Source of the DNA: Aminipila sp047974845
GTDB taxonomy: Bacteria > Bacillota > Clostridia > Peptostreptococcales > Anaerovoracaceae
Assembly: GCA_047974845.1 (NCBI GenBank)
Contig: JBKECQ010000038.1
Coordinates: 37,103-101,102, forward strand
Length of the DNA stretch: 64,000 bases
Direction of reading: 5' to 3'
The position numbers and the translations under genes are program-made. Numbering within the stretch: the first letter of the stretch is position 1; each line of letters begins with the position of its first letter. The notes under the pieces are model-generated. The model was given only the letters and a program-made list of their open reading frames with translations, was not told where the DNA came from and made no database searches. Positions 8,638 through 17,623 of this stretch are shown in pieces.

Positions 8638-9057
8638 TTATTTAACGTTGAGCCAGCGACACATACCTGCGCCCATTGTTTTATTAGGTCTTTGTGCTAG
8701 TCCAAATTGCTCATAATAGCTTTCTTTACCCGGTACTGACATTAGGTTTATCATCATTATTTCATCCCCTGAAATTGAGTTTTCCAAGGTATATAGAATA
8801 TTATTAAGTATGTTGGTCCCTATTTTCTGGTTCTGATATTCTGGATTAACCATTACATCTACAATCAATGACATATATGTTCCATCGCCTACAACTCTAG
8901 CCATTCCAACTGCCTTTTCTTCATCGTAGGCAGCAACTATATAAACTGAGCCAGCTAATGCTTTTATAGCCTGCTCTCTAGGTATTTTTCTCCAATTTAC
9001 TGAATCCCTTAACGCTAAGTAATTATCTATATCAATTTCATTTTTGTATGTTACCAT
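8638..9057 (-). CDS. GNAT family N-acetyltransferase
   Basis: A 139-aa protein with the GNAT fold: VAAYDEEKAVGMARVVGDG (strands 2-4), the acetyl-CoA loop VNPEYQNQKIGTNILN, and YYEQFGLAQRP near the end. Substrate unknown. It sits between aroK and aroD with gaps of 0 and 10 nt, so it is co-transcribed with shikimate genes. Whether it acts in aromatic metabolism or is a passenger cannot be told from sequence. Confidence 0.82.
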   Translation of the reverse strand: MVTYKNEIDIDNYLALRDSVNWRKIPREQAIKALAGSVYIVAAYDEEKAVGMARVVGDGTYMSLIVDVMVNPEYQNQKIGTNILNNILYTLENSISGDEIMMINLMSVPGKESYYEQFGLAQRPNKTMGAGMCRWLNVK

Positions 9058-9588
9058 CTACACTCCTTTCAGCCATTCAAAATTTTTCATAATCTCTTGG
9101 CAAATTACTAAAACGCTTTTATTATCTGTACTAATTACAACATCGGCAGCGTTTGCATACGCCGCTTCTCTTTGTTTCATAAGGGTTTCTATATATTCAA
9201 TATTCATCTTTCCCGCTAAAAGGGGTCTATCTGTATTATTTTTAACTCTGTCTAAAATAGTTTGCGCACTTGCAGTAAGTAAAACAACTTTTCCTGCAGA
9301 TTTCATAATTTCACGATTTTCTTCTTTTAACGGAAGACCACCGCCACATGAAATGACATACTTGTCCCAATTTGCAACATCGTTTAATACTTGGGTCTCT
9401 ATATTTCTGAAATATAGTTCTCCCTTTTCCTGAAATATTTTAGAAATAGAGTCTCCCATTGCTTCTTCTGCTAAGCCATCCGTATCTGCAATACTAAAGT
9501 TTGTCATTTGCCCCAATTTTTTTGCAATCTCTGACTTTCCTGTTCCCATAAATCCTATTAAAAATATCTTTTGTTTTGTCTCTCTCAT
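9058..9588 (-). CDS. aroK: Shikimate kinase
   Basis: ATP-dependent 3-phosphorylation of shikimate. The 176-aa protein has the Walker A GFMGTGKS (residues 12-19), the DTDGLAEEA shikimate/Mg segment, YFRNIE (substrate Arg), CGGGLPL (substrate loop) and the lid RPLLAG. First gene of aroK-GNAT-aroD; with the rightward genes this completes the seven enzymes from DAHP to chorismate. Confidence 0.94.
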   Translation of the reverse strand: MRETKQKIFLIGFMGTGKSEIAKKLGQMTNFSIADTDGLAEEAMGDSISKIFQEKGELYFRNIETQVLNDVANWDKYVISCGGGLPLKEENREIMKSAGKVVLLTASAQTILDRVKNNTDRPLLAGKMNIEYIETLMKQREAAYANAADVVISTDNKSVLVICQEIMKNFEWLKGV

Positions 9589-9937
9589 ATTATAAACTCT
9601 TGCCTCTGTGGTTATACAAATTCAAACTAAAATATCAGTATATATATTAACATATTAAGGTTTATTGCACCAGCAATTTTTAATGTTTTTCATTGCTTAT
9701 TTTTTAAAAAAATAACTATCTTGCTATAATTTTCTTTAATATGAAGTTATTAGCTTAGCAAAAAAGTTCTTTTTATTTATATATGTTACAAATTGTATTG
9801 TTGTACTAATACAATATATTTTTTATTGTTCTTCTTGAACATCCTTAACTATAGCTATATAATTATATAAAGATAAGTCAGTACTTCTGATTTACACTAA
9901 AAAACTTATATTGAACTCATCTAAAGGAGGATAAAAA
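9589..9937. other. 349-nt divergent intergenic region, aroK/ridA
   Basis: Very AT-rich. It holds a good ridA promoter (9835-9863). An 8-bp hairpin with T-rich tail lies at 9792-9825 (arms ATTGTATT/AATACAAT). A shorter hairpin, ATTGC-ACCA-GCAAT followed by T's, lies at about 9664-9682. I could not place a convincing promoter for leftward aroK, and no small gene was seen. Confidence 0.6.
9835..9863 (+). promoter_or_regulatory. Sigma-A-type promoter of ridA
   Basis: TTGAAC, 17-nt spacer, TATAAT; about 75 nt before the ridA start. Confidence 0.75.
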
Positions 9938-10318
9938 ATGCGAAAAATAGTTTCAACTACAGCTGCTCCTGCGGCTATCGGCCCTTATTCTCAGGGTAAT
10001 ATTTTCGGTAATTTATTATTTACATCCGGTCAAATTCCACTTGACCCGACTACCGGTCAAATTGTAGGTACTACAGTTGAAGAACAGACTGAACAGGTAT
10101 TTAAAAATATTAAAGCTATTTTAGAGGAAGCTGGAAGTTCTTTAGATAAAGTTTTAAAAACTACAGTTTTTATCAAAGATATGAACGATTTTGCAAAAAT
10201 AAACGAAATCTATGGAAAATTCTTTACAGAGGGTTCATATCCTTCAAGGTCTGCTGTTGAGGTAGCACGACTTCCAAAAGATGTTCTTGTAGAAATTGAA
10301 ACTATTGCTTATCTATAA
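9938..10318 (+). CDS. ridA: RidA family enamine/imine deaminase
   Basis: Hydrolyses reactive 2-aminoacrylate-type enamines released by PLP enzymes, protecting other enzymes. The 126-aa protein matches the YjgF/UK114 family throughout: PAAIGPYSQGN, LFTSGQIPLDPTTG, QTEQVFKNIKAILEEAG, TVFIKDMNDF and the family signature around PSRSAVEVARLPKDVLVEIE, including the catalytic Arg. Strong AAAGGAGG site. Monocistronic, with its own promoter and terminator. Confidence 0.95.
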   Translation: MRKIVSTTAAPAAIGPYSQGNIFGNLLFTSGQIPLDPTTGQIVGTTVEEQTEQVFKNIKAILEEAGSSLDKVLKTTVFIKDMNDFAKINEIYGKFFTEGSYPSRSAVEVARLPKDVLVEIETIAYL

Positions 10319-10334
10319 CACATAATTATTGCAT

Positions 10335-10388
10335 AAAAGGCTGTCTGCATAATAAATAACAAACTATTTATTATGCAGACAGCCTTTT
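10335..10388. terminator. 24-bp perfect inverted repeat, bidirectional terminator
   Basis: Arms 10335-10358 and 10365-10388 are exact complements with a 6-nt loop, with AAAA/TTTT at the ends. It lies between convergent ridA and ybaK and can terminate both. Confidence 0.85.
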
Positions 10389-10397
10389 AATTTGTAG

Positions 10398-10904
10398 TTA
10401 ACTTTCTTGCTCTTCATCATTTGTCGCTAAGTCCGCTAGTTCCGCTCCTGTTATCTTAGCCAGATCCTGAACAGAGAGTTCCATTTGAAGCCCCACTTTG
10501 CCGGCACTTACTACTATTTTTTCTAAGCTTAAGGCACTTTTATCAATTGCAGTTTTAAATTGCTTTTTCATGCCTACAGGAGAGCACCCGCCCTTTATAT
10601 ATCCCGTTATATTTGTTATCTCCCTTGCAGGAATCATTTCTACTTTTTTCTCACCAAAATGCTTTGCTGCTTTTTTTAAGTCCAGTTCCTTGGCAACCGG
10701 TATAACACAAACCAAATATTCCTTGCTTGTACCTTGTGCCACTAAAGTTTTATATACCTTTTCAACATCCATTCCCGTAGCTTTTGCCACAGAAACTCCA
10801 TCTAAAAAGCCTTCCGGTGCCTCATATTCATAAACATTATGCTCTATTTTCTTTGCGTCTAATTGTCTCAACGCATTTGTTTTTATTTTTGATGTTTTTC
10901 CCAT
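10398..10904 (-). CDS. ybaK: Cys-tRNA(Pro)/Cys-tRNA(Cys) deacylase, YbaK/EbsC type
   Basis: Trans-editing enzyme that hydrolyses Cys mischarged on tRNA(Pro). The 168-aa protein has the family start KTNALRQLDAKKIEHNVYEYE, VAKATGMDVEKVYKTLV, the core VCVIPVAKELDLKKAAKHFG with the conserved Lys, and YIKGGCSPVGMKKQF. An acidic tail (NDEEQE) is dispensable in the family. Follows the paralogous membrane proteins by 11 nt, likely the end of the same transcript. Confidence 0.92.
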   Translation of the reverse strand: MGKTSKIKTNALRQLDAKKIEHNVYEYEAPEGFLDGVSVAKATGMDVEKVYKTLVAQGTSKEYLVCVIPVAKELDLKKAAKHFGEKKVEMIPAREITNITGYIKGGCSPVGMKKQFKTAIDKSALSLEKIVVSAGKVGLQMELSVQDLAKITGAELADLATNDEEQES

Positions 10905-10915
10905 TTCACTTTTCC

Positions 10916-12199
10916 CTAATTCTCTGAAACCAGCTGGCTTCTATATTGCTCAGGTATCCAGATTTCTTCTCCCGTTACTGAATTGGAAAGCTTAATGCGG
11001 GTCACTTTTACCTCTACATATAGCTTATCATTTGAACCTTTTTTCTGACATACTACAAAGTAAATTCTTTGGCCCGGTTTATCTTCCAAAACTCCGCTTT
11101 CCTTTATTGTTACCATGTGAAGTTCTTTGGCAATAAATGAGTTAAAAACTTTATTTGGATCAAAGTCAGACTTATGTTGACCTACATATATCTCTCTGGC
11201 ATATCTTTCACTGAGTTTTTCTGTATTGTCATACATAACCCATTTTACATCGTTATCAACATATCCCGTTGGCTCTATAAAAGCTCTCTCATCAAATCCG
11301 TCTGTAACCCATATTTCCTTTACTTTTTCATTTTCAACGAAAAAGGCTATGTATCTCTTTGTGTCATCCTTTGCCATAAAGCCATAGCAAGGACCTGCAC
11401 CTTTAAAGTCTTCTGCATAAGAAAGTATCCTTGGATATTTTTTCTTTAAATCCTCTAAGGTACTTCCTACGTGAATGCCCCTCATTGTTTCTGCAACAGG
11501 ATTTGTTGATTTTATTAAATATATTAATTCTCGTTTACGTTCAAACTGTACCCATGTTGCTATCTTTAATTCTTGACCCTCCCAAGTATCAGTAAACTGC
11601 GCTGTATAGCTTAATAAGTCCTGAGTTCTTGTTCTTGTCTGCACCGCATACGGAAAAGGAGCCTCACCCTTTATATTTTCCCAAAGTCTTATTACATTGC
11701 CATCTATACTTAAAGAGAATTCATCATCAATGGGCCAAGGTTTCAAGTTAGTATATAAAAAATTTACATACCCTTTATAACCTTTTTGGGCAATATCCCT
11801 ATCGTCTAAAAAAGATACTTCATACATTTCATCCCCTTGTCTGTAAAAAAGCAACAAGGGTTTTCCCTTTAACCCGCTTTTTTCTAACAGCTCTGTAGAG
11901 TTAAGGATTATTCCTTTTCCATCTACCACCGCTTTTTCAGGGGTAATCGTATAGTCAAAGCTATAATATTCAAATTGACCTTCTTCAAAAGGAACCTCTG
12001 AAAGTAATCTAAATCGCTTTAAAGTCACTTCTGTAATATTTAAATTTAACTTTGCCATTAACAACTCACAGTATTGTCTAAAATATTCCTCCAAACCCTC
12101 CGGCATTGTTCTACGCTGTGGTGTTTTGCGAACTGAAAGACTTAAAAAAGCAATTACTATGAAAATTATACAAATTATTAGTATAAATAGCTCCTTCAT
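10916..12199 (-). CDS. Membrane-anchored protein of unknown function, paralogue 1
   Basis: 427 aa with one N-terminal hydrophobic helix (about 3-22) followed by a positively charged stretch, so probably anchored with an extracytoplasmic domain. No catalytic motif recognised. It is collinear with the next gene over its whole length. Shared blocks include LSEVPFE-G, ITPE, LWENIKGE, YTA-F-DT, WV-FERK-E, RGIHVGSTLEDLKKKYP, a D-G-VD-D block, and YARE-Y-G-HK-D with VFNSF. The RGI-VG-T-E-LK-KYP block resembles the substrate-independent 'GI-vGdt-eev' repeats of secreted Firmicute proteins. It ends 11 nt before ybaK. Confidence 0.75.
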   Translation of the reverse strand: MKELFILIICIIFIVIAFLSLSVRKTPQRRTMPEGLEEYFRQYCELLMAKLNLNITEVTLKRFRLLSEVPFEEGQFEYYSFDYTITPEKAVVDGKGIILNSTELLEKSGLKGKPLLLFYRQGDEMYEVSFLDDRDIAQKGYKGYVNFLYTNLKPWPIDDEFSLSIDGNVIRLWENIKGEAPFPYAVQTRTRTQDLLSYTAQFTDTWEGQELKIATWVQFERKRELIYLIKSTNPVAETMRGIHVGSTLEDLKKKYPRILSYAEDFKGAGPCYGFMAKDDTKRYIAFFVENEKVKEIWVTDGFDERAFIEPTGYVDNDVKWVMYDNTEKLSERYAREIYVGQHKSDFDPNKVFNSFIAKELHMVTIKESGVLEDKPGQRIYFVVCQKKGSNDKLYVEVKVTRIKLSNSVTGEEIWIPEQYRSQLVSEN

Positions 12200-12201
12200 A
12201 T

Positions 12202-13506
12202 TTACCCCCTCTTTTTTTGGCTCCTATAATGGGTAACTACCCAAATGACGGTATCTTTTGAAAACGTATTAATAGTCAACTGTTTAAGTTTTACTTCTGT
12301 ATAAACTCGTATCTCTTCTTTTTCTATTTTTTGTATTATAAAATAAATCTGCTCTTTGTCCTGCTGTAAGTCTCTCCATAATCCTTTTTCTATTACTTCA
12401 GCAAAGTTAAAGTTGTTTACTACAAAAGAATTAAATACCTGCCTAGAATCCAAATCAGCCTTATGTCTGCCTAAATATAATGACCTTGCATACTTGTCTG
12501 TAAGTTTATTGGAATAGTCAACCTGTTTCCATGGAATATCCTGATCTACATAGCCATCCTTTGGGACAAAAGGTCTTTTTTCAAAGCCCTCAGTTATGAC
12601 AATTTCTTTAATTAGACCCTCTTCTACCTTAAAGGCAATATACCTAAAGGTATCATCTTCAGGAATATATCCATATGCCGGACCTTCATCCTCAAAGTTT
12701 TCCAAATATGCCAGATTTATAGGATATTTAGATTTTAACTCATCAATGGTATCTCCAACATTTATTCCTCGTGATGTCTGCACTTTATAAGTCTTGGCAG
12801 TCATCTTATATATTATTTCATTCTTTCTCTCAAACCTGACCCATGAATAAATATCTAAGTCTTCAGTTTCAAATGTATCAACATATCTTGCAGTGTATCC
12901 TAAATGACCATCTGCCTTAGATCTTAATACAGTTGCTTGCTCTAAAGGTTTTTCGCCTTTTAGGTTATCCCATAGTGCAAATTTTTTGTCCTCTAAAATA
13001 AAGGTATATTCCTCCAATGGAAAATATTCCTTAACATTTCTGTACCTTGCTTCAATATGTGCCTTAAACCCTTGTAGATTTATTCTTTTTTCAGGCATAA
13101 AATCAATTTCAAAAATATCATCGTCTTCTTTAAAATACAAGACAACCAGTTGATCATTTAAACCTGCCTTTGCAAAAATTTCTCTGGAGTTTAGAACCAT
13201 ACCATGTGCATTTTCTACAGGACTTTCAGGAGTTATAACGTACTCTGCTCTAAAGTATTGAAATATGCCATTTTCAAAAGGAATCTCGGATAAAGGCTCT
13301 AATTTTAATAATTTAGCATCTTCTAATAAAATATTTTCCCCTGCCAGTAGCTCATCCGCAAATTCTCTAAAGGCACTTTGTACTATATCAGGCACCGATG
13401 AACCTTTTTTTATAGGCAATGAAGCATTGCCATAACTTGATATGGCTACTAAAAAACAGATACCTATTAACAAAATAGATATTAAAAATATTAATAATCC
13501 AAGCAT
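12202..13506 (-). CDS. Membrane-anchored protein of unknown function, paralogue 2
   Basis: 434 aa, N-terminal helix at about 2-24, then the same extracytoplasmic domain as the following gene. Aligned blocks: LSEIPFENG-F, ITPESPVENAHGMVLNS, LWDNLKGEKP, YTARYVDTFE, SWVRFERKNEI, RGINVGDTIDELKSKYP, DGYVDQDIPW, YARSLYLGRHKADLD and VFNSFVV. The two genes are 2 nt apart and arose by tandem duplication. No function assigned. Confidence 0.75.
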   Translation of the reverse strand: MLGLLIFLISILLIGICFLVAISSYGNASLPIKKGSSVPDIVQSAFREFADELLAGENILLEDAKLLKLEPLSEIPFENGIFQYFRAEYVITPESPVENAHGMVLNSREIFAKAGLNDQLVVLYFKEDDDIFEIDFMPEKRINLQGFKAHIEARYRNVKEYFPLEEYTFILEDKKFALWDNLKGEKPLEQATVLRSKADGHLGYTARYVDTFETEDLDIYSWVRFERKNEIIYKMTAKTYKVQTSRGINVGDTIDELKSKYPINLAYLENFEDEGPAYGYIPEDDTFRYIAFKVEEGLIKEIVITEGFEKRPFVPKDGYVDQDIPWKQVDYSNKLTDKYARSLYLGRHKADLDSRQVFNSFVVNNFNFAEVIEKGLWRDLQQDKEQIYFIIQKIEKEEIRVYTEVKLKQLTINTFSKDTVIWVVTHYRSQKKRG

Positions 13507-13529
13507 AGTACATCCTTTTTATACAAAAC

Positions 13530-14156
13530 TTATTCTTTTATAAGATAAATATTCATAAACTGAAAAGTCTTTGAGCTAGTTATACCTATAATTTTAAACC
13601 CTAGATCCTGATAAAAAGCTACGTTATCAGGCTCATTAGTATATAACACTATTGGAAGTGTTTTTTTAATGCCTTCCTCCATTAGCTTTTCTATTATTCT
13701 ATTCTCTATGCCCTGATTGCGGAATTCAGATTTAACTCCTATGTAGTTTATATATATATACTTTTTAGGAAATTGAATATCCGCTTCCATCTGTTCTGTT
13801 TCTTTATAAACTTTTATTCTTCTTTCATTTTCCTCTTTTGAAAGTAAGCCTTCCGAATTTTTGTATTTTCTCCAATAACACCCTGATAGAAAATACTTTA
13901 TTTTTGAAGGCTTTCTCTTACCGGAGTGAATCACTAAAGCCACACCATCACACCTTGGCGAATCACTGTAAACATCTCCATATTTGATAAAAAAAGGTAT
14001 TTGAGTTCTCAAAGTCACACTTAATGCCAATATATACCTATCCCTGTGGGGAAAAGCATTTTTCAGCATAGAAAAATCTTTATGTGTTTCTAAAAGAACC
14101 TCCATAGCCTTTTTTTTATCTTTTATTCTTATTAATCCATGTATTTCCTTTGACAT
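13530..14156 (-). CDS. GNAT family N-acetyltransferase
   Basis: 208 aa. The C-terminal half carries the GNAT core YINYIGVKSEFRNQGIENRIIEKLM (acetyl-CoA loop), LPIVLYTNEPDNVAFYQDLGFKIIG and a terminal strand. The N-terminal half is variable and may recognise substrate. It is 4 nt from the preceding acetyltransferase. Substrate unknown. Confidence 0.8.
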   Translation of the reverse strand: MSKEIHGLIRIKDKKKAMEVLLETHKDFSMLKNAFPHRDRYILALSVTLRTQIPFFIKYGDVYSDSPRCDGVALVIHSGKRKPSKIKYFLSGCYWRKYKNSEGLLSKEENERRIKVYKETEQMEADIQFPKKYIYINYIGVKSEFRNQGIENRIIEKLMEEGIKKTLPIVLYTNEPDNVAFYQDLGFKIIGITSSKTFQFMNIYLIKE

Positions 14157-14160
14157 TGCC

Positions 14161-14700
14161 TCACACCAAAGCCTGCCACTCGTCTTTTAAAAGTGAGTAG
14201 CATCTTGAATCTCTTAGGCTTCCATCAAAGATTTTATAACAGCGTCTCTGAATACCTTCGTAGGTAAATCCACATTTTTCAATGACTCTTGCTGATCTAT
14301 TGTTGGTTGGGCTTGTACAAATTGCAAGAACCTCTAAACCCAAATCCTCAAATCCGTATCTAATAACAGCTTGAGCCGCCTCTGTCATAATTCCTTTTCC
14401 CCAAAATTCCTCAGACAGAGAATATCCCAATTCCTTTGAAGGAATATCGGGCCTTCGTTTATCAGGTTCAAGTCCAATAGTCCCTATTACATGGCCTGTC
14501 TCTTTAAAAACTATAGCCCACATATCATTTGCCAAAAACAGGTTTTCGATAATGTCAACAGATTCCTCTAAGCTTTCGTGTGGCTTCCAACCCGCAGTTG
14601 GGCCGACGTTGGGATTTTTTGCATAAGCATATACATCCTCTGCGTCACTCATTTCAAATGGTCTTAAAAGAAGTCTTTCTGTTTCTAATATGGAATACAT
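14161..14700 (-). CDS. RimJ/RimL-type GNAT acetyltransferase
   Basis: Begins with the classic LETERLLLRPFEMSDAEDVYAYAKNPNV, followed by AIVFKETGHVIGTIGLE, ELGYSLSEEFWGKGIMTEAAQAVIRYGF and TSPTNNRSARVIEKCGFTYEG. These are the signatures of ribosomal-protein-alanine acetyltransferase-like enzymes that acetylate protein N termini or small molecules. I prefer the ATG at 14700 (179 aa): the upstream ATG at 14718 is immediately followed by the GGAGG that serves the second ATG. Confidence 0.85.
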   Translation of the reverse strand: MYSILETERLLLRPFEMSDAEDVYAYAKNPNVGPTAGWKPHESLEESVDIIENLFLANDMWAIVFKETGHVIGTIGLEPDKRRPDIPSKELGYSLSEEFWGKGIMTEAAQAVIRYGFEDLGLEVLAICTSPTNNRSARVIEKCGFTYEGIQRRCYKIFDGSLRDSRCYSLLKDEWQALV

Positions 14701-14726
14701 TTTTCGTTTCGCCTCCATTTCGCTAA

Positions 14727-14748
14727 AGAGGAACCCTATAGTTCCTCT
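14727..14748 (-). terminator. Hairpin after the LTA-synthase gene
   Basis: Perfect 8-bp stem AGAGGAAC/GTTCCTCT with a 6-nt loop; only a short T run follows, so termination is likely weak or partial before the acetyltransferase genes. Confidence 0.45.
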
Positions 14749-14758
14749 ATTCTAAACG

Positions 14759-16738
14759 CTATTCTGTGGTACTTAAAATTTCCTTATTCTTTTCAACCTG
14801 ACTGACTTTCATTCTACTTGCGGAATCTAAAGCTACCTCTTCTTGAAGTCCTAAGATTGAAGAACCCAAGAAAATAGTTTTTAGAATTTTTCCGTCTAAA
14901 GAAATTTTACTAAATTCAGTAAAGTTTTCACCTTTTATATAAAGTTTATTTCCTACTTTTACAACCTCTGTTACTTTTATTGGTTTTACACCCATTTGAA
15001 GTTTTTTTGGTTCATATGGATTGGTACCGTTAAAGACATATTTCTTTCCATACAGCATATCGTATTCCAGCTTTTTCATGTCTTGTAAATATGTCTGGCT
15101 CTCCATATAATTTTGATGGAATTTTGTCATAACTCCCATATCGAATCCAAGTCTCTTATATACATCTGCGGCAACTTGATATGAATACATATCTTTTTGC
15201 ACCTTTTTCATTGGGAAGTTACTCCAAATAACATATTCTGTTTGGAATATTGAGCCATTTAGCATATCCTGCTCAGTCATTTCCAATGCCGGAAGGTGGT
15301 CGCCGTATATTACCAGCACTACATCTTCATCATATTTGGATAGCTTTCTGGTTAAGTCTCCTATAAACTGATCCATTTCATAAATCTGATTTACATAGTA
15401 TTCATATTGCCATTTTAGCTCCTGTGTAGGAGCAGTAGTCACTTCTACTTTTGGATTTTTAATTACCTGTTCCGTTGGATATTTACCATGTCCTTGTACA
15501 GAGCAGGCATATATAAAGTCTTCGTTTTTGGTTGCCTCAAGGGCATCAAATATCTGACCTGTCAGTACTGCATCCTTGGCCCAATTTTTAGGAGTTTTTA
15601 CAACATGGTTCATATATTCCAGTGAAGTAAATGTGTCAAATCCTATATTTGCAAATACCTTATTTCTTCCATAAAAAGCCCCTCTGTGATTGTGTATTGC
15701 GTGTGACGAGTACCCAATGGAGTTTAGCTGATATGGTACACTTTCACAAGTTTCCTCCGTAAGAATTGACTTATACGGATATTCTCCCGGCCCAAAAAAC
15801 TTAACGCTCATACCTGTAAGCATCTCAAACTCCGTATTTGCCGTTCCTGCACCTACAGATGGTACTGTTAAATATCCGGAAGAGAAATCTTTCTTTAATT
15901 TTCTAAAGTTTGGCATTGGATCTTGAGAATACGTATAGCCTTTTACAAGTGTTGGGTCAATGAAGGATTCCATCTGTAAAAAAATCACATTTGGATGTTC
16001 CTCCCCATCATCTTGATTCATAACTTCTACGTAGTTATCTTTTCCTAGCTCTCCCTCATTAAATATTGACAATACTGTGTCCTTTGAGTACCCCGCCGGT
16101 TGTCTAATACCCGTATTTAACCATGTATTAATGAAGCAGTATGGAACTCCGTAGTCCCTATATGCATATGCTAAGTTTCCAAAAAACGTATCTACAACCT
16201 TAGTTTTAATAGCTAAATCAGTAGCTCCAACGAATCCAATCCAAATAGCTAAGAATAAAGCCGCATTCTTCTTATAGTTAATTTTTTCTTTTTTCTTAGG
16301 AGCAAATTTAAACAATAATATTAATAAAATTATTAATACGACTACTCCACAAGCACCTAAAATTATCTCTGTATCACTTAAATAATTTGTTACAATAGAT
16401 AAGCCATCTTCAAGAACTGTTAAGTCCTTTGTGGTAAATGGTGTCATTCTATTTGTCAAAATGATACCATTGGCTATACCAAGTGCCAGCCATAATGCCG
16501 AGAAAACAACGTAGAAGAAAACTCTTCTCTTAACTAATAATGCTATTGATAATGTTGCAAAAATCAAAAATACATTATATAGAAAAACTATTGGGGATTC
16601 TGTAAAAAATGCAAATCCCGCAGATACTGAATGTCTTGCCAGTGATTCTATAACTAAATTCAACAAAAATGAAAGCACTATGCAAGCAATAATTGCATTG
16701 TGCAAATACTTCTTATAAAATGTTTTAACTTTTTCCAT
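14759..16738 (-). CDS. LTA synthase family sulfatase-type phosphoglycerol transferase
   Basis: Likely polymerises or transfers glycerol phosphate at the outer membrane face. 659 aa: five predicted transmembrane helices in residues 13-175, then an extracellular sulfatase-fold domain. Seen motifs: QMESF (Glu257, metal), SVGAGTANTEFEML with the probable nucleophile Thr299, HNHRGAFYGRN, SVQGHGKYP and YGDHLPAL. A beta-rich C-terminal extension (about 585-640) is not part of the core catalytic domain. Placed 6 nt after rsmA. Could be LtaS-like or a polymer-modifying paralogue; sequence alone does not decide. Confidence 0.88.
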   Translation of the reverse strand: MEKVKTFYKKYLHNAIIACIVLSFLLNLVIESLARHSVSAGFAFFTESPIVFLYNVFLIFATLSIALLVKRRVFFYVVFSALWLALGIANGIILTNRMTPFTTKDLTVLEDGLSIVTNYLSDTEIILGACGVVVLIILLILLFKFAPKKKEKINYKKNAALFLAIWIGFVGATDLAIKTKVVDTFFGNLAYAYRDYGVPYCFINTWLNTGIRQPAGYSKDTVLSIFNEGELGKDNYVEVMNQDDGEEHPNVIFLQMESFIDPTLVKGYTYSQDPMPNFRKLKKDFSSGYLTVPSVGAGTANTEFEMLTGMSVKFFGPGEYPYKSILTEETCESVPYQLNSIGYSSHAIHNHRGAFYGRNKVFANIGFDTFTSLEYMNHVVKTPKNWAKDAVLTGQIFDALEATKNEDFIYACSVQGHGKYPTEQVIKNPKVEVTTAPTQELKWQYEYYVNQIYEMDQFIGDLTRKLSKYDEDVVLVIYGDHLPALEMTEQDMLNGSIFQTEYVIWSNFPMKKVQKDMYSYQVAADVYKRLGFDMGVMTKFHQNYMESQTYLQDMKKLEYDMLYGKKYVFNGTNPYEPKKLQMGVKPIKVTEVVKVGNKLYIKGENFTEFSKISLDGKILKTIFLGSSILGLQEEVALDSASRMKVSQVEKNKEILSTTE

Positions 16739-16744
16739 ATCCTT

Positions 16745-17623
16745 TTAACCCTTTATCTTTGTATATACAGCGTTGGAAAGACTTGCGAACTCCCCTATGT
16801 CCATAGTCTCCGCTCTTCTTCGTGAATCTATCCCAATGGACTCCATAACTTGTCCAACCGCCTCCTTTGATAGACCACACACGCCGGTAAGCGAATTTAG
16901 CATAGTTTTTCTTCTCTGTCCAAATCCTGCTTTAACACATTGAAAGAAAATATTCTCATCTTCCAATTGTACCGGTTTTTCTTTCCTAATATCCAGCCTT
17001 ATAACTGTAGAATCCACCTTTGGCCTTGGTACAAAAACTTCCTTAGGTACCGCTGCCACATGGCTGATAGTGCAGTAATAGCCTACTGCAACAGAAAGAG
17101 CTCCATATGCTTTTTTCCCTGCCTCAGATTTTATTCTATCCGCAACTTCTTTTTGCATCATGATAGTAATGCTATCCGCCTTTACACCATCTTCTAAAAT
17201 CTTCATAATTATTGGTGTTGTAATATAGTATGGTAGGTTACCAATAATCTTTACTCCACTTATAGGCTTACCGTTTACCATTGAGTTTTCATCAATAACT
17301 TCATTTAAATTTGTCTTTAAAATGTCTTTATTAATAATCTCAATATTTTCGTATTCTTTTAGTGTATCCTTTAATATAGGAATTAAATTTTTATCTATTT
17401 CTACAGCAATTACCTTTGCTGCCCTTTCTGCCGCTTCCTTTGTAATAACTCCAATACCGGGGCCAATTTCAATAACTAGGTCATTTTCCCCTATAAATGA
17501 CTCGTCAATAATCTTATCTATAATATTCTTATCAGTAAGAAAATTTTGTCCCAAGCTCTTTGACAAATTGAAGTCATACTTGTCCTTTATTTCCCTAATC
17601 GTTGAAGGTGCATATAATTTCAT
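16745..17623 (-). CDS. rsmA: 16S rRNA (adenine1518/1519-N6,N6)-dimethyltransferase
   Basis: KsgA: dimethylates two adjacent adenines in the 3' hairpin of 16S rRNA during 30S maturation. 292 aa with SLGQNFLTDKNI, SAM-binding VIEIGPGIGVIT, the NLPYYIT catalytic motif (family N-L/I-P-Y/F), MMQKEVADRI and VFVPRPKVDSTVI. Its start overlaps the rnmV stop (TAATG), the conserved rnmV-rsmA coupling of Firmicutes. Confidence 0.96.
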   Translation of the reverse strand: MKLYAPSTIREIKDKYDFNLSKSLGQNFLTDKNIIDKIIDESFIGENDLVIEIGPGIGVITKEAAERAAKVIAVEIDKNLIPILKDTLKEYENIEIINKDILKTNLNEVIDENSMVNGKPISGVKIIGNLPYYITTPIIMKILEDGVKADSITIMMQKEVADRIKSEAGKKAYGALSVAVGYYCTISHVAAVPKEVFVPRPKVDSTVIRLDIRKEKPVQLEDENIFFQCVKAGFGQRRKTMLNSLTGVCGLSKEAVGQVMESIGIDSRRRAETMDIGEFASLSNAVYTKIKG

